Of a stretch of 19,484 bases of DNA, positions 7,984 to 16,048 are shown piece by piece. The notes beneath the pieces were generated by a model, which made no database searches, was not told the origin of the DNA, and saw only the letters and a program-made list of their open reading frames with translations. Numbering within the stretch: position 1 is the first letter of the stretch; every line of letters starts with the position of its first letter. Made by a program: the position numbers and the translations under genes. Where the stretch lies: positions 1-19,484 of the forward strand of contig CALCHI010000114.1 of NCBI GenBank assembly GCA_937901285.1. The letters are read 5' to 3'. This DNA is from UBA8437 sp003445035 (GTDB taxonomy: Bacteria; Planctomycetota; Planctomycetia; Planctomycetales; Planctomycetaceae).

Positions 7984-10900
7984 TCAATGCGATTCGACCG
8001 CCTGTTCCTCGGCTGCCTCCCGAGCCATGTCGGCCAGGGCTCGCTTGTAGTCCACCGGCATCACCTTGTGAAAATGGCTCACCTCGGTCACCCAATCGCT
8101 GAGAATGGTCTCGGCGACACTCGACCCGGTGTATCTCTGGTGTTTCTCGATCAACGCCCTCAACTCCAGCTCATCCGCCTCGACGACGACCCGATCCAGT
8201 TCCACCATCTCCAGGTTGCAACACGGCAGAAACTCTCTGCGGGGGTCATACACGTAGGCGACCCCGCCCGACATTCCGGCGGCAAAATTGCGACCGGTCG
8301 GCCCCAGGATCACCACGCGGCCCCCGGTCATGTACTCGCACCCATGATCTCCCACACCCTCGACCACCGCCTCCGCCCCCGAGTTTCTGACACAGAACCG
8401 TTCAGCAGCGATTCCACGAAAATAGGCTTCACCCTTGATCGCTCCGTAGAGCGCCACGTTGCCAATGATGATGTTCTCTTCGGCCACAAACGTACTCGCT
8501 GCCGGCGGTGCCACAATGATCCGGCCGCCGGAAAGCCCCTTCCCGATGTAGTCGTTGGCATCACCAAGGAGTTCCATGGTGATCCCCGCCGCCAGCCAGG
8601 CCCCGAAACTCTGGCCAGCCGAACCGGTCAACGCCAGGTGGATGGTGTCGTCGGCCAGGCCCGCAGCCCCCCACTTCTTGGAGACTTCGTGGCTGAGCAT
8701 CGTTCCGGTGGTGCGATCGGTATTGATGATCGGCAGCTCCAGTCGCACCGACTCACCAGTCTCGATCGCATCGTGGCACTCAGCAATCAACCGGCGATCG
8801 AGCACGTCGGACAACTCATGGTCCTGGTCACGCGTGCAATAGACCTCAACGGCCTCGTGGGGCTTGACCGCCGGGGTGAGCACCAGTGACAGGTCGACCC
8901 CCTGTGCCTTCCAGTGATCAATCGCGTCGTTGACGGCCAACGCATCCACCCGGCCGACCATCTCGTTGATCGTGCGGAATCCCAGTGACGCCATGATCTC
9001 CCGAGCTTCCTCGGCCACCATGAACAGGTAGTTCACCACGTGCTCGGGCTTGCCGTTGAACTTCTTCCTCAGTTCGGGATCCTGGGTAGCAATGCCCACC
9101 GGGCAGGTGTTCAGGTGACATTTCCGCATCATGATGCACCCCAGCGTGATCAGTGGGGCGGTGGCGAAACCGAATTCCTCGGCTCCCAGCAGTGTGGCGA
9201 TCACCACGTCCCGGCCGGTCTTGAGTTGGCCGTCGGTCTGCAGACGCACACGGCTGCGGAGATCGTTCATCACCAGCGTCTGATGCGTCTCGGCGATCCC
9301 CAGTTCCCACGGCAGCCCCGCGTGCTTGATGCTCGTCAGTGGGCTGGCCCCGGTGCCCCCCTCGGAACCGGAGATCAGGATGTTGTCGGCGTGCCCTTTG
9401 GCCACGCCGGCCGCGATCGTGCCGACGCCGACCTCGGAGACCAGTTTCACGCTGATCCTTGCCGACGGATTCGAGTTCTTCAGGTCGTAGATGAGCTGAG
9501 CCAGATCTTCGATCGAGTAGATATCGTGGTGGGGCGGCGGGCTGATCAGGCCCACTCCCGGGGTGGAATGCCTGGTGGCAGCGATCACCTTGTCCACTTT
9601 GGAGCCGGGCAACTCGCCCCCTTCACCAGGCTTGGCGCCCTGGGCAATCTTGATCTGCAACTCATCCGCATTGGCCAGATACCAGGCCGTGACTCCGAAC
9701 CGTCCAGATGCCACCTGCTTGATCGCCGACCGCTTCGAATCCCCATTCTCCAGCGGCTCGAACCTCCGATAGTCCTCTCCGCCCTCGCCGGTATTGCTCT
9801 TGCCGCCCATCCGGTTCATCGCCACCGCCAGCGCCTCGTGCGATTCGATCGAGATCGACCCGTAGCTCATCGCACCCGTGCAAAACCGCTTGACGATTTC
9901 GCTGGCCGGCTCGACCTCCGCCAGGGGCACGCTCTCCCGCTCGGAAAACGTCAGCAGCCCTCTCAGGTGGCACTCGCGAGTCGTGTGCTCGTTGACCAGT
10001 TTCGAAAAGCGGTCGTAGGCGGTCCTGTCACCGGTCCGTGCGGCCTCCTGGATCTCAGCGATCGTGTACGGGTTCCAGGCGTGCTTTTCCCCCGTCCGCC
10101 GCCAGTGGTACAAGCCAGCGTTGGGCAATGCTCCCGGGGAGTCCGATGACCCGCCACGAGTGGGATACCCCAGTTCGTGCCGACGCAGCGACTCATCGGC
10201 CACCACATCGAATCCCACGCCCTTGATCCGGCTGGCCGTGCCGACGAAACAACGCGAGACAATCTCGTCGTCAAGCCCCACCGCTTCGAAGATCTGCGCC
10301 CCCTTGTAACTCTGGAGCGTCGAGATCCCCATTTTGCCCATCACCTTGAGCATGCCCTTGGCCACACCCTTGCGGTAGATCGAAACGATCTTCTCCTCGG
10401 TCCACGATTCATCAAGCAACCCGTCCCGGCGAGCCTGTGAAATCGCTTCGAACGTCAGGTACGGGTTGATCGCGTCGGCCCCGTAGCCCACCAACAGGCA
10501 GTGATGGTGCACCTCCCGGGCCTCGCCGCTCTCCAACACCAGGCCGATCCTGGTCCGCAGTTCGTTGCGGACCAGGTGGTGATGCACGGCACCGCAGGCC
10601 AGCAACGAGCTGATCGGGACGCGATCGCCACCGGACCGACGATCGCTGAGCACGACGAAACTGTCGCCGTCCTCAATGGCGGCATCAACTTCACCACAGA
10701 TTCGCTCCAACGCGGGCTGCAATCCATCGGCCCCCTCGCTGCGGTCAAACGTGATGTCGACGGTCCGCGTGGTCCAGTCGTCATAATCCAGTGAACGGAG
10801 CGATGCCAGTTCCTCGTTGGTCAGGATCGGGTGGGACACCACCAGCCGGTGTGCCTGGTTCTCGCTGGTCTCCAGCAGGTTGCCTTCCGGGCCGATGAAG

Positions 10901-12618
10901 CACTCCAACGACATGATCACGTCTTCACGGATCGAGTCGATCGCGGGATTGGTCACCTGGGCAAAGAGTTGCTTGAAATAGTCGTAGAGCATTCTCGGAT
11001 GATCAGACAAACACGCCAGGGCGGCGTCATTACCCATCGAGCCGATCGGATCCTTTTGCTGCTCGAGCAACGGAAGCAGCATGAATTGCAGCGTCTCGGT
11101 GGTGTAGCCGAAAGATCTCATCCGGCTGACAAGCTCCTCCGAGCAGTACTTCTCGGGCATGGCGGCAGGAGGCAGATCCGAGAGTTGCACCCTTTTGTTC
11201 TCGAGCCAGCGGGAATAGGGCCGCCGACCAGCCACGTCATCCTTGAGCTCCTCATCGGTGATGATTCGCCCTTGCTCGAAATCGACCAGGAACATCTTCC
11301 CTGGCTGCAATCGCCCCTTCTGACGGACGTTGGCCGGATCAACTTCCAGCACGCCCACTTCGCTGGCCATGACCACCCGGTCGTCGTGGGTGACGTAATA
11401 GCGACTGGGCCGAAGCCCGTTGCGATCCAGCACCGCGCCGATGTAGTGCCCGTCGGTGAAGGAAATCGAGGCGGGCCCGTCCCACGGTTCTTGCAACGCC
11501 GAGTGGAACTCGTAAAACGCCCGCTTGGCTTCGGACATCGAATGGTGGTTCTGCCACGCCTCGGGAATCATCATCATCACCGCCTCGGGCAAACTCCGAC
11601 CGGCGTGATACAGGAACTCCAGGGCGTTGTCGTAGTTCCCCGAATCGGAACAATCCGGTTCGATAATCGGAAACAGCCGAGTCAGATCCTGGCCAAACAG
11701 GTCGCTTCGAAGGCCCCCCTGGCGAGCGTGCATCCAGTTGGCGTTCCCTCGCAAGGTGTTGATCTCGCCATTGTGACTCATAAACCGATTTGGCTGAGCC
11801 CGATCCCAACTGGGGAATGTGTTGGTCGAGAAACGCGAGTGGACCATTGCCAGATGACTGGTGTAATCGGGGTCTCGCAGGTCCTCGAAGTAGAGTGGAA
11901 CCTGTTGGGAGGTGAGCATCCCCTTGTAGATCAGAACCTTGGTCGAAAGCGAGCAGATGTAGAACAGCAGGGCCTCCTGAAGATCGCTGTCACGCAACTG
12001 GTGGCTGACCCGCTTGCGGATCACGAACAGCTTCCGCTCCAGATCCTCGCTACCGACCCCGTCGGCCGCGCCGACGAACAGCATCTCGGCGACCGGCTCG
12101 GCGGCCCGGGCCGAGGGACCGATGTCTGCCCCGTCGGGATCGACCGGCACGTCACGCCAACCCAGCAGCGACTGGCCCTCCTCCTGGATCACCCGGTTGA
12201 CCGCCTGCTTGCAGGTCTCTCGCTCGGTCTCGTCTCGGGGCAGAAACACCAAGCCGACACCGTACAGTCCGTGCTCGGGCAAACTCGTTCCCAGGTCGTT
12301 CTCGGCAACCTTCTCGAGAAACTCGTAGGGCAGGGCGGTCAGTATGCCCGCTCCATCGCCGGTGTTGGATTCGCAACCGCACGCGCCCCGGTGAGCCATG
12401 TGATCGAGCATGTGCAGCGAGTCGTCAACAATCTGCCGCGACCGTTCGCCCTTGATGTGTGCCACGAACCCAACACCACAACTGTCGTGCTCGTTGGCTG
12501 GATCGTACAGCCCGTACTTCTCGGGCCGGCCATTACGGAATATTGCTGCCTGGCCACCCGGGGCGGCCAGTTGGTCAATCGTCCGAGGCGGCTGGCTGTT
12601 CAGACGTCTACTGGCCAT
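7984..12618 (-). CDS. gltB: glutamate synthase (NADPH) large subunit
   Basis: 1544 residues from the chosen start, the usual GltB length. A short propeptide precedes the catalytic cysteine C47 in DSCGVGFVAHIKGE, the N-terminal nucleophile of the class II glutamine amidotransferase domain (about 47-430), which releases ammonia from glutamine. The central and FMN-binding synthase domains follow. The [3Fe-4S] ligands are C1161, C1167 and C1172, in CIMMRKCHLNTCPVGIATQ. The C-terminal GXGXG beta-helix domain covers roughly 1290-1510 (LSGGRIIVAPPAAS, GGVAYVYDP). The enzyme converts 2-oxoglutarate and glutamine to two glutamates, using electrons from GltD. The ATG at 12618 has GGAAGAG seven bases upstream and gives a propeptide of ordinary length; an ATG at 12642, also with a GGAG, would add eight residues. 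Either start lies inside the end of the upstream LysR gene. Confidence 0.97.
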   Translation of the reverse strand: MASRRLNSQPPRTIDQLAAPGGQAAIFRNGRPEKYGLYDPANEHDSCGVGFVAHIKGERSRQIVDDSLHMLDHMAHRGACGCESNTGDGAGILTALPYEFLEKVAENDLGTSLPEHGLYGVGLVFLPRDETERETCKQAVNRVIQEEGQSLLGWRDVPVDPDGADIGPSARAAEPVAEMLFVGAADGVGSEDLERKLFVIRKRVSHQLRDSDLQEALLFYICSLSTKVLIYKGMLTSQQVPLYFEDLRDPDYTSHLAMVHSRFSTNTFPSWDRAQPNRFMSHNGEINTLRGNANWMHARQGGLRSDLFGQDLTRLFPIIEPDCSDSGNYDNALEFLYHAGRSLPEAVMMMIPEAWQNHHSMSEAKRAFYEFHSALQEPWDGPASISFTDGHYIGAVLDRNGLRPSRYYVTHDDRVVMASEVGVLEVDPANVRQKGRLQPGKMFLVDFEQGRIITDEELKDDVAGRRPYSRWLENKRVQLSDLPPAAMPEKYCSEELVSRMRSFGYTTETLQFMLLPLLEQQKDPIGSMGNDAALACLSDHPRMLYDYFKQLFAQVTNPAIDSIREDVIMSLECFIGPEGNLLETSENQAHRLVVSHPILTNEELASLRSLDYDDWTTRTVDITFDRSEGADGLQPALERICGEVDAAIEDGDSFVVLSDRRSGGDRVPISSLLACGAVHHHLVRNELRTRIGLVLESGEAREVHHHCLLVGYGADAINPYLTFEAISQARRDGLLDESWTEEKIVSIYRKGVAKGMLKVMGKMGISTLQSYKGAQIFEAVGLDDEIVSRCFVGTASRIKGVGFDVVADESLRRHELGYPTRGGSSDSPGALPNAGLYHWRRTGEKHAWNPYTIAEIQEAARTGDRTAYDRFSKLVNEHTTRECHLRGLLTFSERESVPLAEVEPASEIVKRFCTGAMSYGSISIESHEALAVAMNRMGGKSNTGEGGEDYRRFEPLENGDSKRSAIKQVASGRFGVTAWYLANADELQIKIAQGAKPGEGGELPGSKVDKVIAATRHSTPGVGLISPPPHHDIYSIEDLAQLIYDLKNSNPSARISVKLVSEVGVGTIAAGVAKGHADNILISGSEGGTGASPLTSIKHAGLPWELGIAETHQTLVMNDLRSRVRLQTDGQLKTGRDVVIATLLGAEEFGFATAPLITLGCIMMRKCHLNTCPVGIATQDPELRKKFNGKPEHVVNYLFMVAEEAREIMASLGFRTINEMVGRVDALAVNDAIDHWKAQGVDLSLVLTPAVKPHEAVEVYCTRDQDHELSDVLDRRLIAECHDAIETGESVRLELPIINTDRTTGTMLSHEVSKKWGAAGLADDTIHLALTGSAGQSFGAWLAAGITMELLGDANDYIGKGLSGGRIIVAPPAASTFVAEENIIIGNVALYGAIKGEAYFRGIAAERFCVRNSGAEAVVEGVGDHGCEYMTGGRVVILGPTGRNFAAGMSGGVAYVYDPRREFLPCCNLEMVELDRVVVEADELELRALIEKHQRYTGSSVAETILSDWVTEVSHFHKVMPVDYKRALADMAREAAEEQAVESH

Positions 12619-13510
12619 CGGTTGTCTCTTCCAGTTTCTCAATGAATCGCTCCGCCGCCGTCGTCAACTGACGATTGCGGCGACGAATGAATCCCAATGG
12701 GCGTTTCCAGTCAACGGTCTCGAGGTCCAGGGTGACCAGGGATCCTCGGGCCACCTCGCTTCGCAACGTTGGTGCGGGAAGGATCGCCACACCCGACCCC
12801 GCCTCGACGGCCCGCTTGATGTGCTCGCAATTGTCGAACTCGTGCACCACGTCAACCGAAACCCCCGCGGCCTTCAGCCAACGGTCGATCTGACGACGGA
12901 CCCGCAGGTCGCCGCAAAATCCGACAAATGGCTCGCCGTCAAGCACCTCCGGCGAACGGCAGCCATCAGAACCATTCCGGGGAACCTGGGAATGGTCCGG
13001 CGGCAGAACGATCACCATCTTCTGCTCGAGCCACGGCACAACCGTGAATTCGCTGCCGGCACGTGGAAACGACACAATGCCCAGATCAGCATCTCCATCC
13101 AGGATTCGCTGCGACACCGCATCGGGATGCAGATAATCCACCGACAACGAGACGTCCGGGTAAGTGTCGCGATACTCCGACACCAATTCGGCCATCTCGG
13201 CCAATCCGACCGAATAAATCGCCGCGACCCGCAACCGACCCGTCACGCGGTCACTGATCGCAAACACCTGCTCTTCGACCAGGCGAAATGTTTCCAGCAG
13301 ATGACGGCACCCCTCGTAATAGATCTGTCCGGCCGTCGTCAGCGACAACGGCCGCTGTGAGCGGTCGATCAACACTGTCCCGAGACGGTCTTCAAGCGTC
13401 TGAACAGCCTGGCTGGCTGCCGACTGCGAGACCTGGTGAGCCTCGGCCGCCTTCGAAAAACTGCTTCGCGAGGCCACCTCGCAAAACAACTCAACGTTCC
13501 GTAAGTGCAT
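12608..13510 (-). CDS. LysR-family transcriptional regulator
   Basis: 300 residues, typical for the family. The N-terminal winged helix-turn-helix occupies about 1-60, with the recognition helix in VSQSAASQAVQTLEDRLG (27-44). The effector-binding domain runs from about 90 to the end, beginning GRLRVAAIYSVGLAE. Such proteins are tetrameric DNA-binding regulators that respond to a small metabolite. The stop codon (12608-12610) lies 11 bases inside gltB, in the same direction, so regulator and gltB are likely on one mRNA with coupled translation. By analogy with GltC of Bacillus, a LysR regulator of glutamate synthase, control of gltBD is the obvious guess. However, GltC is divergently transcribed, and similarity to GltC itself was not tested. 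The effector is unknown. Confidence 0.94.
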   Translation of the reverse strand: MHLRNVELFCEVASRSSFSKAAEAHQVSQSAASQAVQTLEDRLGTVLIDRSQRPLSLTTAGQIYYEGCRHLLETFRLVEEQVFAISDRVTGRLRVAAIYSVGLAEMAELVSEYRDTYPDVSLSVDYLHPDAVSQRILDGDADLGIVSFPRAGSEFTVVPWLEQKMVIVLPPDHSQVPRNGSDGCRSPEVLDGEPFVGFCGDLRVRRQIDRWLKAAGVSVDVVHEFDNCEHIKRAVEAGSGVAILPAPTLRSEVARGSLVTLDLETVDWKRPLGFIRRRNRQLTTAAERFIEKLEETTDGQ

Positions 13511-13542
13511 CGTGCGGTCAATCCGTTGAGCAAGCCGAACGT

Positions 13543-13560
13543 ATAAGAGAAACCAATTAT
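13543..13560. promoter_or_regulatory. candidate LysR-type operator (ATAA-N10-TTAT)
   Basis: ATAA (13543-13546) and TTAT (13557-13560) form an AT-rich dyad 33 bases upstream of the LysR start, inside an otherwise GC-rich region. LysR regulators usually bind AT-rich interrupted dyads and autoregulate from such a place. A T-N11-A spacing can be drawn within it (T13544, A13556), but the symmetry is limited to four bases per arm. Several -10-like hexamers on the minus strand (CATAAT, TATACT) lie nearby without a good -35. Confidence 0.3.
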
Positions 13561-13657
13561 GTTTGGCGGACAGTATAAATGGAGCAAATCGCGACTTTAG
13601 ACGACCGACCTTACGGTTTCAAGCAGACGGAACTGCGTGCAAACCAGTATTCTTGGT

Positions 13658-13673
13658 CGGAAACCGGTTTTCG
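13658..13673. repeat. 16-bp near-perfect palindrome upstream of the lipoprotein gene
   Basis: The centre AAACCGGTTT (13661-13670) is a perfect 10-bp palindrome. It extends to 16 bp with a single G/T mismatch pair (13660/13671). It lies about 95 bases ahead of the lipoprotein start, in the divergent 13511-13766 region, so a repressor or activator site is possible. Nothing else supports that, and no promoter boxes were recognisable next to it. Confidence 0.25.
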
Positions 13674-13766
13674 GGCCGAGGAATATGGGTAGGATAGCGA
13701 CGGATTCGATCACGAGCTTGGGCCAAGGGGACCCCGGGTCGAATGCGGCAGCCGCGAGGACAAAGG

Positions 13767-15047
13767 ATGAGACGGTGGGGACTGCTGTTGGTGTTGTTGG
13801 CCGTGGGAGCCTACGGCCTTGTTGGCTGTGGCGGAGACACGGACAATTCGGGCGATTCCAGAGTTCCGACCGGCGACAACGGTCCGCCCGCTGAGCAGAC
13901 GGACGGACAGCCGGCCACCGTCAAGCCTGGTGATTCCAAAGGCGACCCGACCGCAGAGGATCCGTCACTGGCAGTACGCCGTGTTCTCCAGGGCGTCCAG
14001 GACGGGAACGCAGCTGCGATCTGGACCTTCCTTCCGTCCCGTTACCAGCGACAAATCAACGCGCTGGTCAGAAACTTCGCGGGCAAGATGGACGCGAAGA
14101 TCTGGAATCGCACCTTCGTGTCGCTGAAGCGGTTGGTCGACATCGCCCGAACAAAAAAGGGACTTTTGATCGACAACCCGGGCCTGCCATTGCGCGAACT
14201 CGATCAGAAACAACTCGACGAGAATTGGCCCGCCCTGCTGGAACTTTTCGACACCCTTTTGACCAGCGAACTGAAGGACGTGAAAACGCTGGCAACATTC
14301 GACGGCAAGGCCTTTTCTGCCGGGACCGGCACCCAATTCCTCAAACAACTCCGTGCAATCTCATCGAACGAACAGGGAGATCCTCTGGGCCAGCTCGCCG
14401 ATTCACAGATCACCGTGGTCGACCGGACGAGCGATCAGGCCCGGTTGCGGATCGGTGAAGTCGAGCCCACCGAGGGTGAAGAACCGCCGCCGCTTCCGCC
14501 CAGCCAATTCATCGTGATCGATGGCCAGTGGTTCCCCTCAGACCTGTCTGCAGCACTGGACGAGACATTGCGACTGGGCAACGATTCGATCGCAGCGATG
14601 CCCGAAGCCGGAACCGCCGCGTCGCGAAAGAAGTGGTTGGCGGTTCTCGACGCGCTCGACACCTCCGCAACCGCGCTCGAAAAAGCCGATTCGCCAGATG
14701 CCTTCAACAAGGCCTTGGCCGATGCTCAACTGGCCGTGATCCCGCTGCTGGTCGCTGCGTCAACACCCGCAGACGAACCCCGAACCTCCAACGTTGCGAC
14801 CTCGATCACTGTCGTACTGCAGGGCTCGATCGACGAGAAGGCTCGCCGGGACCACATCGCCACCCTGCGAATCCTGGCAAAGTCGGACGAAGTTCCCGAT
14901 GTGACGTCGAGCAACGACGCCACGACGGTCATCCTGAGCACGAGTCAGTCGATCCAGGTGATCGTCGACGGCATCAAGTTCGGCAAGGTGACCCGCATCG
15001 ACGAACGGAAGCGGACGATCACGGTCGTCCCCGGCCAGTTGCAGTAG
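13767..15047 (+). CDS. unrecognised lipoprotein
   Basis: 426 residues. MRRWGLLLVLLAVGAYGLVGC is a lipoprotein signal with lipobox L18-V19-G20-C21, so the mature protein should be lipid-anchored and periplasmic. A Gly/Asp/Pro-rich linker (about 22-65) is followed by a largely helical region (66-200, starting AVRRVLQGVQDGNAAAIWTFLP). Next comes a Pro-rich break (about 238-246, EEPPPLPPS), a second helical stretch (about 262-335) and a small alpha/beta C-terminal domain (about 341-426). The segment around 66-256 recalls proteins that score a loss term per residue pool, but I name no family. The ATG at 13767 is preferred over one at 13743: it has GAGGA seven bases upstream and places the signal peptide directly at the N-terminus. 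The gene is divergent from the LysR-gltBD operon and convergent with the Cys-rich secreted protein. Function is unknown. Confidence 0.82.
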   Translation: MRRWGLLLVLLAVGAYGLVGCGGDTDNSGDSRVPTGDNGPPAEQTDGQPATVKPGDSKGDPTAEDPSLAVRRVLQGVQDGNAAAIWTFLPSRYQRQINALVRNFAGKMDAKIWNRTFVSLKRLVDIARTKKGLLIDNPGLPLRELDQKQLDENWPALLELFDTLLTSELKDVKTLATFDGKAFSAGTGTQFLKQLRAISSNEQGDPLGQLADSQITVVDRTSDQARLRIGEVEPTEGEEPPPLPPSQFIVIDGQWFPSDLSAALDETLRLGNDSIAAMPEAGTAASRKKWLAVLDALDTSATALEKADSPDAFNKALADAQLAVIPLLVAASTPADEPRTSNVATSITVVLQGSIDEKARRDHIATLRILAKSDEVPDVTSSNDATTVILSTSQSIQVIVDGIKFGKVTRIDERKRTITVVPGQLQ

Positions 15048-15110
15048 CCGGGCGGCCAGAGGGAATTCCGACGCCGGACGGCGGGCGACGCACGCCGCTA
15101 AACAAAAGAA

Positions 15111-15143
15111 ACGGGGCACCCCTCGTCAAGAGGAGTGCCCCGT
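15111..15143 (-). terminator. strong intrinsic terminator between convergent genes
   Basis: Arms 15111-15124 (ACGGGGCACCCCTC) and 15130-15143 pair over 14 bp with one mismatch, around a 5-base loop. Read on the minus strand, the stem is followed by TTTCTTTTGTTT, so it is a good rho-independent terminator for the Cys-rich secreted protein gene. On the plus strand no T-run follows, but the stem may still help end the lipoprotein message. Confidence 0.85.
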
Positions 15144-15173
15144 CGAATCCGCATCGTCGCCGGAGCGACGGAA

Positions 15174-15656
15174 CTACTTCTTCTTGGCTACCACGTAGCC
15201 CTTGGCGAAGGCCTTGTCACTGAATGCCAACGCAACTTTGTCCTTGGCTTTCAGAACCTTGCCCTTGCACATGTTGCAGCAGAAGCAGATCGCGACGCCG
15301 TTGACCTTGATCTTGGTCGTCGTGTCCAACTTCTTGCCACTGAACACGCACTTGGTCAGCTTGGCCTGGCCCGTAGCCGCCAACTGGTGGTTGGCCTTGT
15401 GGGCGTTGGCTTCGCGACACTTCGCGTCCTTCGAGAACTTGTTCTTGCATCCGCCACAGCAGAAGTACACCGTCGCACCCTTGTAGGCCACGGCGCAGGC
15501 CTTCTTGACGGCGATCGGCTTGCCATCCTTGGTCTTCTTCAGGAAACAGTTGACGCCCTTCAGGGGGTTCTTCTTTTCCTTTGCAGCATCGGTAACCGAA
15601 GCGGTCACCAGCACTGCGACGCACAGCGACGCGGCAACCAGAATCTTACGTGACAT
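15174..15656 (-). CDS. small secreted Cys/Lys-rich protein with two CCxxC (TRASH/YHS-like) motifs
   Basis: 160 residues. The signal peptide MSRKILVAASLCVAVLVTAS ends near residue 24 (TDA-AKE). The mature protein is very basic and internally duplicated: FCCGGCKNKFSKD at about 65-77 and FCCNMCKGKVLKAKD at about 125-139. Each copy has an upstream cysteine (C37, C103) and a central aliphatic/aromatic strand. The pattern resembles the TRASH/YHS metal-binding fold, in which cysteines hold a transition metal; copper or another soft metal is a reasonable guess. A periplasmic metal-binding or sensor-like role is inference. GAGGG sits upstream of the ATG at 15656; a longer reading from 15734 would put 26 residues ahead of the signal peptide and is rejected. 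It is a single-gene unit ending in a strong hairpin terminator. Confidence 0.85.
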   Translation of the reverse strand: MSRKILVAASLCVAVLVTASVTDAAKEKKNPLKGVNCFLKKTKDGKPIAVKKACAVAYKGATVYFCCGGCKNKFSKDAKCREANAHKANHQLAATGQAKLTKCVFSGKKLDTTTKIKVNGVAICFCCNMCKGKVLKAKDKVALAFSDKAFAKGYVVAKKK

Positions 15657-16048
15657 GTTCTTGCCCTCATGCTCTTGAGAAAGTGAACCGTTGAAAGTGT
15701 GACCTAAATGGAACCCCGCGAGCCGCCCCCGCACGCGTCAGTCCTTGTTCGACCTGCCTGGGCTCAACCGTCAAGACCTATCCCCCCGCCGGTTCCATCA
15801 CATAGCAAGGGGGAGGGCCATCCGGCCTTCGCATCAGATCCCGATTATATGTCTCTTGCAAACAACCTGTCACGGCCGAAACGAAAAAAAATGGCTCGGA
15901 TCCGATTTGAGCGTCCTCGATTGTTCGCATACGCCCCAGATCTCGCCGCCCCAGTTGAAGTCGACCGTCTGACCGAGGTATGGTCAGCGGAGACCGGAGA
16001 CATACCGAAACTCGACGTCCGGTCATCCGTCCACCAGGGAATCGACCT
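15657..16048. other. 392-base intergenic region between divergent genes
   Basis: It lies between the Cys-rich protein (minus) and the PQQ-like gene (plus) and must hold both promoters. I see an A8 tract near 15884-15891, an AT-rich patch near 15841-15850 (GATTATATG), and an inverted repeat GGTATG/CATACC (15977-15982 and 16001-16006) that overlaps the candidate promoter noted separately. Open frames crossing it have no start signals or recognisable content, and I find no RNA gene. Confidence 0.5.
15955..15984 (+). promoter_or_regulatory. candidate promoter of the PQQ-like propeller gene
   Basis: TTGAAG (15955-15960) and TATGGT (15979-15984) are spaced by 18 bases, each matching four of six consensus bases. 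Transcription would start near 15991, giving a leader of about 58 bases. This is a weak pattern match. The GGTATG/CATACC inverted repeat overlapping its -10 could be an operator. Confidence 0.22.

Noticed and set aside
6851..8050. Plus-strand 399-codon open frame
   Set aside because: Overlaps gltD and the gltB end on the other strand, with no recognisable domain or ribosome-binding site.
10831..12645. Plus-strand 604-codon open frame
   Set aside because: Antisense shadow of gltB, whose reading is certain. Long mirror frames are expected at this GC content.
15657..15734. Longer start of the Cys-rich protein at 15734
   Set aside because: It would bury the signal peptide behind 26 residues; the 15656 ATG has a good GAGGG.
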